Below are positions 26,132 to 34,700 of a stretch of 36,070 nucleotides of DNA, one piece after another; within the stretch, counting starts at the first letter, position 1; every line of letters starts with the position of its first letter. Position numbers and translations under genes: made by a program. Origin of the DNA: Clostridia bacterium (GTDB lineage: Bacteria > Bacillota_A > Clostridia > TANB77 > CAG-508). The notes under the pieces are model-generated. The model saw only the letters and a program-made list of their open reading frames with translations, searched no databases and was not told the DNA's origin. The stretch covers positions 1-36,070 of the forward strand of contig JAFVGB010000005.1 in NCBI GenBank assembly GCA_017475185.1, in the 5' to 3' direction.

Positions 26132-27070
26132 ATGTATTTTATAGATGGACATTGTGATACATTAAGTAAAGCATTGGATGAAAATATGGATTTAAACAAA
26201 AATGATTTACAATTTTCTTTTGATAGAGCTAATAAATTAGGTGGTGGAATTCAAATTATGGCATGTTTTGTTGATACTGAATTTCTGAATTCTAAAAACG
26301 CGGGATTTATTAGGTGTAACAATATTTTAGGTAAGTTAAAGGAGTATGAAGAAAATAATAATTGTAAGGTTTTAATAGAGAACAAGGAAGAAGTGGAAAA
26401 AGCTAAAAAAAGTAACGATACTAAGGTAATTTTAAGTATAGAAAATGGTTCTGCAATAAGTGGAAATTTAGATAATGTAGAATATTTTTATAATCAAGGT
26501 GTTAGAATGATGTCCATAACATGGAATGATGATAATGAACTTGGGTGTGGAGCTAAAACTAGAACTGATAAGGGTTTAACTAAGCTTGGAAATGAATATG
26601 TAAAAACATTAGATAAAAGAAATATTATTATTGATGTTTCACATTCATCAGAAAAAACTTTTTGGGATGTTATTTCCATAGCCAAGAGACCAGTAGTTGC
26701 ATCACATTCAAATGTTTATGAAATTTGTAATAATCCAAGAAATATAAAAGATAGTCAAATTAAAGCTATTGCAAAAACTGGTGGAATAATTGGGATATGT
26801 TTTTATTCAGATTTTTTAAATTCAAACAGTAGAGCAAATGTCAAGGATATAGTAGAGCATATAAAATATATTAAAAAAATTGTAGGAATAAATTATATTG
26901 GACTTGGAAGTGATTTTGATGGAATGAATTCAAAAAAGACTGCAGAAGGATTAGAGAATATAAGTAAAGTGAATAATATCATAAAAGAATTGGAAATACA
27001 AGGATTTTCTTGTGAAGAAATTGTGAAAATTATGTGGAAAAATTGGTATAGATTGTTGAAAAATTTATAA
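26132..27070 (+). CDS. Membrane dipeptidase-like peptidase M19
   Basis: The 312-residue protein belongs to the renal dipeptidase family, zinc enzymes of the amidohydrolase fold that cleave dipeptides. Visible are the HxD metal site (DGHCDTL, residues 5-11), the metal-bridging glutamate in ILSIENGSAI, the histidines in DVSHSSEKTFWDV and VASHSNV, and GLGSDFDGM near the end. No signal peptide is present, so a cytoplasmic role is likely despite the family name. It is divergent from recQ and behind a GGGGGAAGG ribosome site. Confidence 0.9.
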   Translation: MYFIDGHCDTLSKALDENMDLNKNDLQFSFDRANKLGGGIQIMACFVDTEFLNSKNAGFIRCNNILGKLKEYEENNNCKVLIENKEEVEKAKKSNDTKVILSIENGSAISGNLDNVEYFYNQGVRMMSITWNDDNELGCGAKTRTDKGLTKLGNEYVKTLDKRNIIIDVSHSSEKTFWDVISIAKRPVVASHSNVYEICNNPRNIKDSQIKAIAKTGGIIGICFYSDFLNSNSRANVKDIVEHIKYIKKIVGINYIGLGSDFDGMNSKKTAEGLENISKVNNIIKELEIQGFSCEEIVKIMWKNWYRLLKNL

Positions 27071-27075
27071 AGAAC

Positions 27076-27104
27076 TTTACAAATTAAAAAAAATGTGATA
27101 TAAA
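27076..27104 (+). promoter_or_regulatory. Promoter of the small RNA candidate at 27111
   Basis: TTTACA (27076-27081), 17-base spacer, TATAAA (27099-27104). Confidence 0.6.
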
Positions 27105-27110
27105 AGATAG

Positions 27111-27221
27111 GATAAAAATATATTTAGAGATCCCGTGTAGAACACTATAGTTTAGATATCTTCACAGCCAATGGACCTCCAATAAAGGGCGTGCGGTTTA
27201 TAAACAGCACGCCCAATCTTT
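27111..27221 (+). ncRNA. Stand-alone small RNA candidate with an anti-Shine-Dalgarno motif
   Basis: A promoter at 27076 and a GC-rich terminator (GGGCGTGC, 27187-27194, pairing with GCACGCCC, 27207-27214, then a T run) define a transcript of about 110 bases with no plausible ORF. It contains a small hairpin GTGT-AGA-ACAC and an unpaired-looking stretch ATGGACCTCCAAT whose ACCTCC (27175-27180) is the exact complement of the GGAGGT ribosome-binding motif. Such C-rich motifs are typical of Gram-positive sRNAs that block translation. I cannot assign a family. Confidence 0.55.
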
Positions 27222-27248
27222 TTATAATTTATAAAAAACAAATAATTG

Positions 27249-27635
27249 CTATTGTTTTTTTATTTTAGGTTTTGCAATTAAAGAGGCAATATAACCGAAG
27301 AAAACAGCAGCTGCAATTCCACCACTAGAAGCTTTAACACCACCAATAAAAGCACCTAACAAACCTTGTTCTTTCACTCCTTCGATTGCTCCTTTAGCAA
27401 GATTTGCACCAAAACCTAATAAAGGAACGGTTGCACCTGCACCAGCAAAATCAATTAAATATTTATAAATACCAATACCACCTAAAACAGCACCAGCAGT
27501 AACAAATGTTACTAAAATTCTTGCAGGAGTTAGTTTGGTTTTATCTATTAATATTTGACCAATAACACAGATAAATCCACCAACAAAAAAGCATCTTAAC
27601 AATTGCATCCAGTCAATAGTTTGAATAAAATTCAT
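27249..27635 (-). CDS. spoVAE: Stage V sporulation protein AE
   Basis: I chose ATG 27635 (MNFIQTIDWMQ) behind AGAAAGGA over an ATG ten codons earlier that lies in the adjacent repeat. The 128-residue protein has several hydrophobic helices and the glycine-rich stretch AGAVLGGIGIYKYLIDFAGAGATVPLLGFG, which is typical of the SpoVAC/AE family. Together with SpoVAD these proteins form the channel that moves dipicolinic acid into the forespore and out at germination. spoVAD lies just upstream. No spoVAC is seen, although it normally precedes spoVAD. Confidence 0.9.
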   Translation of the reverse strand: MNFIQTIDWMQLLRCFFVGGFICVIGQILIDKTKLTPARILVTFVTAGAVLGGIGIYKYLIDFAGAGATVPLLGFGANLAKGAIEGVKEQGLLGAFIGGVKASSGGIAAAVFFGYIASLIAKPKIKKQ

Positions 27636-27654
27636 TTTTTTCAATCCTTTCTTT

Positions 27655-27731
27655 AATTGAAACATTTTGGGACGGTCTTTTTTGTTTCAAAATTGAAACA
27701 AGCAGGGGACGGTCTTTAAGATGTTTCAAAA
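27655..27731. repeat. REP-like GGGACGGTC repeat cluster
   Basis: Two direct copies of a (G)GGGACGGTCTTT...GTTTCAAAA unit lie between spoVAD and spoVAE, with inverted TTGAAACA segments that can pair with TGTTTCAA. An inverted copy is at 29604-29630. I recall similar palindromic units dispersed in other Firmicute genomes. Confidence 0.65.
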
Positions 27732-27736
27732 AAATA

Positions 27737-28741
27737 TTAAATTTCGATACTAATCGCGTGAGCAATTCCGGGAATGCTTTCACCTTGTTGAGTGCTAGTT
27801 GAATTCATTAAAGCACCTGTTGCAATTAGTAAAATTCTTTTTATTTTTTTATCTCTTAATTGTTTGAAAAAATATCCAGAAAAAATTGTACCAATACATC
27901 CACATCCTGAACCGCCGGAGTGAGTATCTTGAGTTTCTTTATCGAACATTAAAACTCCACAATCATTATAATTAGCTTTTATATTATATCCTTTTGTTTC
28001 TGCAAGCTCAGTTAAAATTTCTTTCCCAATATGACCTAAATCACCAGTTATAATTGCATCATAATAGCTAGGTTTTCGACCTGTATCTTTAAAATGAGTA
28101 ATTAACGTAGATAAAGCAGCTGGGGCCATTGCAGCTCCCATATTGTTTGCATCTTTAATTCCCATATCTACTATTTTTCCAGGAGTAATGTGTGTAATAT
28201 AAGGACCTTTTCCGGAAGATGACAAAATAGCTGCACCTGAACCAGTTACTGTCCACTGAGATGTTGGTGGTCGTTGATTGCCTAATTCTAATGGAAATCT
28301 AAATTGCTTTTCTGCACTACAAAAGTGACTTGAAGTAGCACATAATACATTGTTTGCGGCTCCGGATGCAACAAAAATACTACCTAAACACATACTTTCC
28401 ACAAAAGTTGAACATGCTCCAAAAACTCCGAAAAATGGGATATTTAATTCTCTTAAACCAAAACTAGACGAAATACATTGATTTAACAAGTCACCAGCAA
28501 AACAATAATCAATTTCAGATACACTTATTTTTGATTTTGAGATAAGTGTACTAACAGTTTCTTTTACAAATTTGCTTTCAGCTTTTTCCCAACTTTTTTC
28601 ACCCCAAAATTCATCTTCTATACATTGGTCAAAGTATTTTGCCATCGGTCCTTGAGCTTCTTTTGGACCAACAATTGAAGCTGTTTCTAGAATGGTTGGA
28701 GGGGTGTTAAACTTAATTGTTTGTTCACCAATATGTTCCAA
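27737..28741 (-). CDS. spoVAD: Stage V sporulation protein AD
   Basis: The 334-residue thiolase-fold protein binds dipicolinic acid for the SpoVA channel. It has the N-terminal TILETASIVGPKEAQGP block, AGDLLNQCISSSFGLREL, a cysteine region FGACSTFVESM, and the C-terminal GSGCGCIGTIFSGYFF and GALMNSTSTQQGESIPGIAHAI, all typical of SpoVAD. The start is TTG at 28741, seven bases after AAGGAGG. It precedes spoVAE with a REP-like repeat in the 100-base gap. Confidence 0.95.
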   Translation of the reverse strand: MEHIGEQTIKFNTPPTILETASIVGPKEAQGPMAKYFDQCIEDEFWGEKSWEKAESKFVKETVSTLISKSKISVSEIDYCFAGDLLNQCISSSFGLRELNIPFFGVFGACSTFVESMCLGSIFVASGAANNVLCATSSHFCSAEKQFRFPLELGNQRPPTSQWTVTGSGAAILSSSGKGPYITHITPGKIVDMGIKDANNMGAAMAPAALSTLITHFKDTGRKPSYYDAIITGDLGHIGKEILTELAETKGYNIKANYNDCGVLMFDKETQDTHSGGSGCGCIGTIFSGYFFKQLRDKKIKRILLIATGALMNSTSTQQGESIPGIAHAISIEI

Positions 28742-28814
28742 TATAATTCCTCCTTAAAAATTATTATTCAAATTATATTTTTAGCAAAATGGGGAAAAAT
28801 ATACATTAAATATG

Positions 28815-28843
28815 TTGATAATTCAATAAATTGATGTTATAAT
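28815..28843 (+). promoter_or_regulatory. Promoter of the orphan gene at 28922
   Basis: TTGATA (28815-28820), 17-base spacer, TATAAT (28838-28843). Confidence 0.7.
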
Positions 28844-28921
28844 TAATGAAATTTTAACCAGAAGGTTTTAAAATTATTAGAATATTGACCTGTATGCCAA
28901 ATGTCAGAAAGGAAGATTTTT

Positions 28922-29236
28922 ATGACAGTTTATAAAGATGTCCGGTTTCGATTTAAAGATCCAATCGATAATACAGTTAAGGATTTTAGAGATGTAGCAG
29001 TATGTATTTGGGAAAATTATGTTTATGTAGTTAACATGAAAATGATGGAAGCAATTGCCCTAAAGAATATTGAAGAAAGAAAAATTGCAGACATATATAA
29101 AGATACAGAGTATTTAAAGAAAGAAATTGAAAAAGAAGTTGATTCTCTTATAAGACAGTGTCTAATCTCAGAGGAGATTAAGGGAAAAGTTTTTTCTATA
29201 AATACTGCATGGGAAATATTGCCATTAACGGAATAA
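28922..29236 (+). CDS. Orphan small protein
   Basis: I chose ATG 28922 behind AGAAAGGAAG over ATG 28901, which has no ribosome site. The 104-residue protein starts MTVYKDVRFRFKDPIDNTVKDF. It has a beta-like first half and a charged helical second half (LKNIEERKIADIYKDTEYLKKEIE). I recognise no family. It is monocistronic with its own promoter and terminator. CGG at 28943-28945 is apparently read as arginine, because shifting there leads quickly to a stop. Confidence 0.65.
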   Translation: MTVYKDVRFRFKDPIDNTVKDFRDVAVCIWENYVYVVNMKMMEAIALKNIEERKIADIYKDTEYLKKEIEKEVDSLIRQCLISEEIKGKVFSINTAWEILPLTE

Positions 29237-29249
29237 TAATCGAAACTGC

Positions 29250-29281
29250 TAAAAGATACCATTATTTATGGTATCTTTTTA
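29250..29281 (+). terminator. Terminator after the orphan gene
   Basis: AAAAGATACCA pairs with TGGTATCTTTT around TTATTTA, followed by T residues. Confidence 0.85.
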
Positions 29282-29317
29282 GTTTAAATAATTATATTGC
29301 AATTAAATAATATTTGG

Positions 29318-29346
29318 TTGAAATAATTAAATTAGTATGATATAAG
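29318..29346 (+). promoter_or_regulatory. Promoter of rqcP and the FAD oxidoreductase
   Basis: TTGAAA (29318-29323), 17-base spacer, TATAAG (29341-29346). Confidence 0.6.
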
Positions 29347-29366
29347 AAAAACAGGAGGAAAAATTA

Positions 29367-29603
29367 ATGAGACTAGACAAATTTTTAAAAATTTCTAAAG
29401 TAATAAAGAGAAGAACTGTTGCAAATGAAGCAGCAGATAATGGCAGGGTAATTGTAAATGGAAAAATTGTCAAACCAAGTTATGATGTAAAAATTGGAGA
29501 TATAGTGGAGATTAAATTTGGAGATAAAACATCAAAATTTGAAATAATTAAAATACCACAAGTTCAAGGAAAAGATATGGGAGAGTTAATTAAGATTTTA
29601 TAA
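29367..29603 (+). CDS. rqcP: S4-domain RNA-binding protein, RqcP/YabO-like
   Basis: The 78-residue protein is a single S4 domain: MRLDKFLKISKVIKRRTVANEAADNGRVIVNGKIVKPSYDVKIGDIVEIKFG. This is the pattern of RqcP (YabO/Hsp15-like), which binds stalled 50S subunits with RqcH during rescue of blocked nascent chains. GGAGG precedes the ATG. The neighbourhood differs from the usual one beside mazG, so the role is inferred from sequence alone. Confidence 0.85.
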   Translation: MRLDKFLKISKVIKRRTVANEAADNGRVIVNGKIVKPSYDVKIGDIVEIKFGDKTSKFEIIKIPQVQGKDMGELIKIL

Positions 29604-29630
29604 AAAAAGACCGTCCCAAAATGTTTCAAA
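29604..29630. repeat. REP-like repeat, inverted copy
   Basis: AAAAAAGACCGTCCCAAAATGTTTC is the reverse complement of the unit at about 27661-27684. It sits between rqcP and the next gene, directly before that gene's AGGAGG. Confidence 0.65.
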
Positions 29631-29643
29631 AGGAGGTAACTTT

Positions 29644-31071
29644 ATGAATTCAAACAAAAAATATGATGTTATTTTAATTGGCATGGGGCCAAGTTCAATA
29701 TTTTGTGCATATGAACTAATTCAATTGGGAAAAGCAAAAAATGTTTTATTAGTTGAGCAAGGAAAGCGTGTTGAAGATAGAGTTTGTCCAATAGAGAAAA
29801 CTGGAAAGTGTACTAAATGTAAACCGTTTTGTAATATAACAAGTGGTTTTTCGGGTGCAGGTGCGTTTTCAGATGGAAAGCTATCTTTATATAATAACGA
29901 AGATGATGATATTTATGTTGGAGGAAATTTGCATAAATATGTAGGAGTTGAAGAAACAAAAAAATTGATTGATTACGCAGATGACATTTATTTAAAATTT
30001 GGTGCGGACCCTAAATTAGAAGGTGTCGAATTTAAAGAAGAAGTTACTAAAATAAGAAATAAAGCACAAAAAGAAAGAATTAATTTAATTGATATTCCTA
30101 TAAGACATTTGGGAACTGAAAAGGCTCATGAATTGTATGGTAAATTAGAAAAATATTTAGAGGATAATAATATAACAATGTTATTTGAAACAGAAGTAAA
30201 GGATTTAATTATTGAGAACAATCAAATAAAAGGTGTTATAGCAAAATCAGCAAAAACAAAAAATGCAGAACAAGAAGAATTTTATTCAGATAAAGTAGTT
30301 ATGGCTGCAGGAAGAAAAGGTGCAAATTGGTTATCCGATATGTGCAAAAAGCATAATATAGATACAAGAGCTGGAGTAGTTGATATAGGTATTAGATATG
30401 AATTACCAGATGAAGTTATGAAAAATATAAATAAATATATGTATGAAGGAAAATTTATAGGGTATCCATATCCTTTTAAAGATAAGGTAAGAACATTTTG
30501 CCAAAATCCAAGTGGATTTGTATCATCAGAAGTATATGATAATAATTTAACATTGGTAAATGGACATTCATATAAAGATAAAAAAAGCACCAATACAAAT
30601 TTAGCAATTCTTGTATCACACAATTTTACACATCCATTTAACAAACCTATTGAATATGGACGAAACGTTGCTAAAAATTTAAATGAATTAGGACAAGGAA
30701 ATGTTGTAGTTCAACGTTTAGGAGATATTAATAGAGGAAAAAGAACTTGGCAGGAAGAATTGGATAGAAATACTGTAGTACCAACATTAAAATCAGCAGT
30801 TCCAGGTGATATAACTTTTGCAATAGGTTACAGAACAATGACAGATATATTACAATTTATAAAAGAAATGGATAAAATCATTGAAGGCTTTGCACACCCA
30901 GACAATTTGTTATATGGTCCTGAAATTAAGTTTTATAGTAATAAAGTATTAATTAATGATAAATTTGAAACGAGCATAAAAGGTTTATATTCTATTGGTG
31001 ATGGTGGAGGAATGACAAGAGGATTAATGATGGCATCTGCTTCTGGAATTCAAATGGCAAGAAATTTATAA
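29644..31071 (+). CDS. FAD-dependent oxidoreductase (COG2509-type)
   Basis: The 475-residue flavoprotein has an N-terminal dinucleotide-binding fold (YDVILIGMGPSSIFCAYEL), a cysteine block CPIEKTGKCTKCKPFCN, then SGFSGAGAFSDGKLSL. Other landmarks are AAGRKGANWL, PSGFVSSE and a C-terminal SIGDGGGMTRGLMMASASG that closes the FAD site. This belongs to a family of uncharacterised FAD-dependent dehydrogenases widespread in Clostridia. The electron partner is unknown. The paired cysteines may carry a metal or disulphide. AGGAGG lies eight bases upstream. It is probably cotranscribed with rqcP. Confidence 0.88.
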   Translation: MNSNKKYDVILIGMGPSSIFCAYELIQLGKAKNVLLVEQGKRVEDRVCPIEKTGKCTKCKPFCNITSGFSGAGAFSDGKLSLYNNEDDDIYVGGNLHKYVGVEETKKLIDYADDIYLKFGADPKLEGVEFKEEVTKIRNKAQKERINLIDIPIRHLGTEKAHELYGKLEKYLEDNNITMLFETEVKDLIIENNQIKGVIAKSAKTKNAEQEEFYSDKVVMAAGRKGANWLSDMCKKHNIDTRAGVVDIGIRYELPDEVMKNINKYMYEGKFIGYPYPFKDKVRTFCQNPSGFVSSEVYDNNLTLVNGHSYKDKKSTNTNLAILVSHNFTHPFNKPIEYGRNVAKNLNELGQGNVVVQRLGDINRGKRTWQEELDRNTVVPTLKSAVPGDITFAIGYRTMTDILQFIKEMDKIIEGFAHPDNLLYGPEIKFYSNKVLINDKFETSIKGLYSIGDGGGMTRGLMMASASGIQMARNL

Positions 31072-31076
31072 GAAAA

Positions 31077-31108
31077 AGCCGGTCTATAATAGACCGGCTA
31101 AAATTTTA
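31077..31108. terminator. Bidirectional terminator
   Basis: AGCCGGTCT pairs with AGACCGGCT around ATAAT, with A and T flanks. It separates the FAD gene from the convergent orphan gene. Confidence 0.88.
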
Positions 31109-31113
31109 TTCCT

Positions 31114-31527
31114 TTATTTAATAGGAATAATTAAAGTAGGAGATTTAGTATCCAAATTTTCTACGAAACCTATGATCTGATATCCTTTAAAGAAAGAGTC
31201 TAATGCTTTAATAACATCAGCAGATGCAGAGGTTATAAATATTTCTTTTTTAGAAATATTTGGGTATGTTGATTTACGTATGGTGCCTGAAAACGGAATG
31301 TTGAAAGTTTTTTTGTCACGTGCTCGATTTTTAATTGGAGCCGAGAATGTATAGAGATCTTTAAATGTGACAATTGCGTGTGAGTATAAGAAACTGTCAA
31401 ATTCCTTTATGACTTCTGGCTCTGCTGAAATCGCAATTTCTGTCTCAGAGATTTTCAAATATGTCGCTAACTGGATTTTGCCATTGAACTGGTGAGAGTT
31501 TTTTGTTTGGGTTAAACTGATGTTCAT
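31114..31527 (-). CDS. Orphan protein made of two tandem repeats
   Basis: The 137-residue protein contains two similar halves (about 10-65 and 75-137). Each has I-S-x-x-E-I-x-I-x-A-x-x-x-V-I-K-x-x-D-S-F followed by a beta-rich end finishing in A/I-P-I. I recognise no family. AGGAGG precedes the ATG. It has its own near-consensus promoter, divergent from dnaE, and no signal peptide. Confidence 0.7.
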   Translation of the reverse strand: MNISLTQTKNSHQFNGKIQLATYLKISETEIAISAEPEVIKEFDSFLYSHAIVTFKDLYTFSAPIKNRARDKKTFNIPFSGTIRKSTYPNISKKEIFITSASADVIKALDSFFKGYQIIGFVENLDTKSPTLIIPIK

Positions 31528-31569
31528 AGACCTTACCTCCTAATTGTTTTAAGCTAAAAAGCTAGAAAT

Positions 31570-31598
31570 AGTATAACAGGGGATAATTAATTTGTCAA
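31570..31598 (-). promoter_or_regulatory. Promoter of the repeat orphan gene
   Basis: On the minus strand, TTGACA (31598-31593), 17-base spacer, TATACT (31575-31570). Confidence 0.75.
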
Positions 31599-31632
31599 TT
31601 ATTTAAAAAACAGGCAAAATAAAGAAAAACAC

Positions 31633-31661
31633 TTGTTAATGATGTGGAAATATTATATAAT
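31633..31661 (+). promoter_or_regulatory. Promoter of dnaE
   Basis: TTGTTA (31633-31638), 17-base spacer, TATAAT (31656-31661). It is divergent from the promoter at 31570-31598. Confidence 0.75.
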
Positions 31662-31711
31662 GCGATGTAATAATAGTATAGGGACAATTGAAAGAATAGG
31701 AGGTTATAGAC

Positions 31712-34700
31712 ATGCCAAATTTTGTGCATCTACACGTCCACAGTGAATTTAGTTTACTAGATGGAGCTAACAGAATAAAAGATTTACCTATAAGAGCAAA
31801 AGAATTAGGAATGGATGCTATTGCTATTACAGACCATGGGGTAATGTTTGGTGTAATAGATTTTTATAAAGCATGTAAAGCTAATGGAATAAAACCAATT
31901 ATTGGATGTGAAGTATATGTTGCTCCACGTACAAGATTTGACAAAGAGCCTAATATAGATAACAAATACAACCATCTAATCTTATTAGCTAAGAACAATG
32001 AAGGCTATAAAAACCTATCTAAATTAGTTTCATTGGGATTTACAGATGGATATTATTATAAGCCACGTATTGACAAGGAAATATTAGAAAAATATCATGA
32101 AGGGTTAATATGTTGTAGCGCATGTTTAGCAGGGGAAGTACCACAAACTATAATAAGAGAGGGAATAGAAAAGGCAGAAGAAAAAGCTTTGTGGTATAAA
32201 AATCTATTTGGTGATGATTATTATTTAGAAATTCAAGCAAATAGTATCAGAGACCAAATTGTAGTGAATCAAAAGTTAATACAATTATCTCGTAAGCTAG
32301 GAATTAAATTGGTAGCAACCAATGATGCACATTATTTAACTAAAGATGATTATTATAATCATGAAGTTCAATTATGTATTCAAACAGGAAAGAGAATGAC
32401 AGATGATGATAGAATGTCATTTGAAACAAATGATTTTTATATTAAATCACCAGAAGAAATGGAAGAATATTTTAAGAATATTCCTGAAGCGTTAGCAAAT
32501 ACTGTTGAAGTCGCAGAAAAGTGTAATGTTGAATTCGAATTTGGTCATACTATATTGCCAAATTATGATGTCCCAGAAGAATTTGAAACTCATTACGATT
32601 ACATTAAACATCTATGTGATGAAGGATTAAAAAAGAAATATGGTGAAGGTGGTTTAACAAAAGAAATATTAGACAGAGCTGAATATGAATTATCTGTAAT
32701 TAAGAAAATGGGATATGTAGATTACTTCTTAATTGTGTGGGATTATATTAATTATGCTAAATCACAAGGAATTCCAGTAGGCCCAGGACGTGGTTCTGGT
32801 GCAGGTTCTATTGTTGCATATGCCATTGGAATTACGGATATTGATCCGATTAAATATAACTTGATTTTTGAAAGATTTTTAAATCCAGAAAGAATTAGTA
32901 TGCCTGATTTTGACGTTGATTTTTGTTATGAAAGAAGACAAGAAGTTATAGATTATGTTGGAAGAAAGTATGGACATGACCATGTTTCTCAAATTATTAC
33001 TTTTGGAACAATGTCTGCTAGAATGGTAATTCGTGATGTTGCAAGAGCTTTGGATGTTTCATATGCAGAAGCGGATAAACTTGCAAAAATGATTCCAAAT
33101 GAGTTACATATCACAATTAAAAAGGCATTAGAACAAAATAGAGAATTACGGTCAATTATATGAAAATGATGAAACAATACATAAATTATTAGATATTGCA
33201 ATGGGTCTTGAAGGAATGCCAAGACAGGCTTCTACACACGCTTGCCGGAATAGTTATTACAAAAGATCCAGTAGATACATATGTTCCACTATATGTAAGA
33301 GATGGACTAATTTCAACACAATATATAATGACAACATTAGAAGAATTGCGGTCTTTTAAAAATGGATTTCTTAGGACTTCGTACATTAACAGTTATTCAA
33401 GATACAATTGATTTAGTAAAACAAAATAGAGGAATAGATGTTGAGTTTGACAGAGAAATGAATGATCCAAAAGTATATAAATTATGGCAAAATGGGGACA
33501 GTATGGGAATATTCCAATTTGAAAGTCAAGGAATGACTAACTTTATGAAGGAATTAAAACCAGACTGTTTGGAAGACATAATAGCTGGGGTTTCATTATA
33601 TAGACCAGGGCCAATGGATCAAATTCCAAGATATATTGCAAACAAGCAAGACCCAGAACATGCAGTATATACACATCCAGCTTTAAAGCCAATATTAGAG
33701 GTTACATATGGGTGTATGGTTTACCAAGAACAAGTTATGCAAATAGTAAGAGATTTAGCTGGATATTCATTAGGACGCGCTGATTTAGTTCGTCGTGCAA
33801 TGGGAAAGAAAAAGCTAGATGTAATGGCAAAGGAAAGAGAATATTTTATTCATGGTCAAACAGACGAGGAAGGTAATATAATAATTCCAGGATGTGTGCG
33901 TAATGGAATAGATGAGAAATCAGCTAACACAATATTCGATGAAATGGCTGAATTTGCGAAATACGCATTTAATAAATCCCATGCTGCAGCATATGCAGTT
34001 GTATCATATAGAACTGCATATTTGAAAGCATATTATAAAGAAGAATTTATGGCTGCAACATTAAACAGCTTTTTAGGAAATTTAGATAAAGTACCTCTAT
34101 ATATCGAAGAATGTAGAAAAATGGGAATAGAAATCTTAAAGCCGGATATAAATAAAAGCTTTACTAAATTTACGGTTGATAATGGCAAGATTAGATTTGG
34201 TTTAGGAAGTATCAAAAACGTAGGAAACAGTGTAGTTGACAGTATTGTTCAGAATCGAGAAGAAAATGGACCTTTTAAAGATTTTGCAGATTTTTGCGAA
34301 AGAATGCAAGATGGTTCAGTTAATAAAAAGTGCATAGAAAGTTTAATAAAAGCAGGAGTTTTTGATGAATTTGAACAAACAAGAAGTACATTAATGGCAT
34401 CATTTGAAGATATTGTTGATAGCATTTCTAATTCAAATAAAAAGGGGTTAAAAGGGCAGGTTACAATGTTCGATTTAGCATTTGGAAATGGTGATTCCGA
34501 AGATGATGAGCCTGATAATCAGCTAGACAAAATGAAATATAATTATACAGTTTTGAAAGAGTATTCAGAAAAAGAATTGTTAGCAATGGAAAAGGAAATG
34601 CTTGGTTTATATATTTCAGGGCATCCGCTTGAAGCATATAGAAAAATTATTGAACAAGAAGCAACAATTAATACTTTAAGAATGAAAGAAATTAGTGATG

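Noticed and set aside
33149..33351. Explaining the dnaE breaks as a split polymerase joined by inteins
   Set aside because: There is no intein sequence. The pieces abut exactly with single-base offsets, so a frame change and not protein splicing is needed.
33189..33411. Short ORFs on both strands in the dnaE frame-change region
   Set aside because: The plus-strand one is simply the middle dnaE frame, and the minus-strand one is its shadow. Neither is a separate gene.
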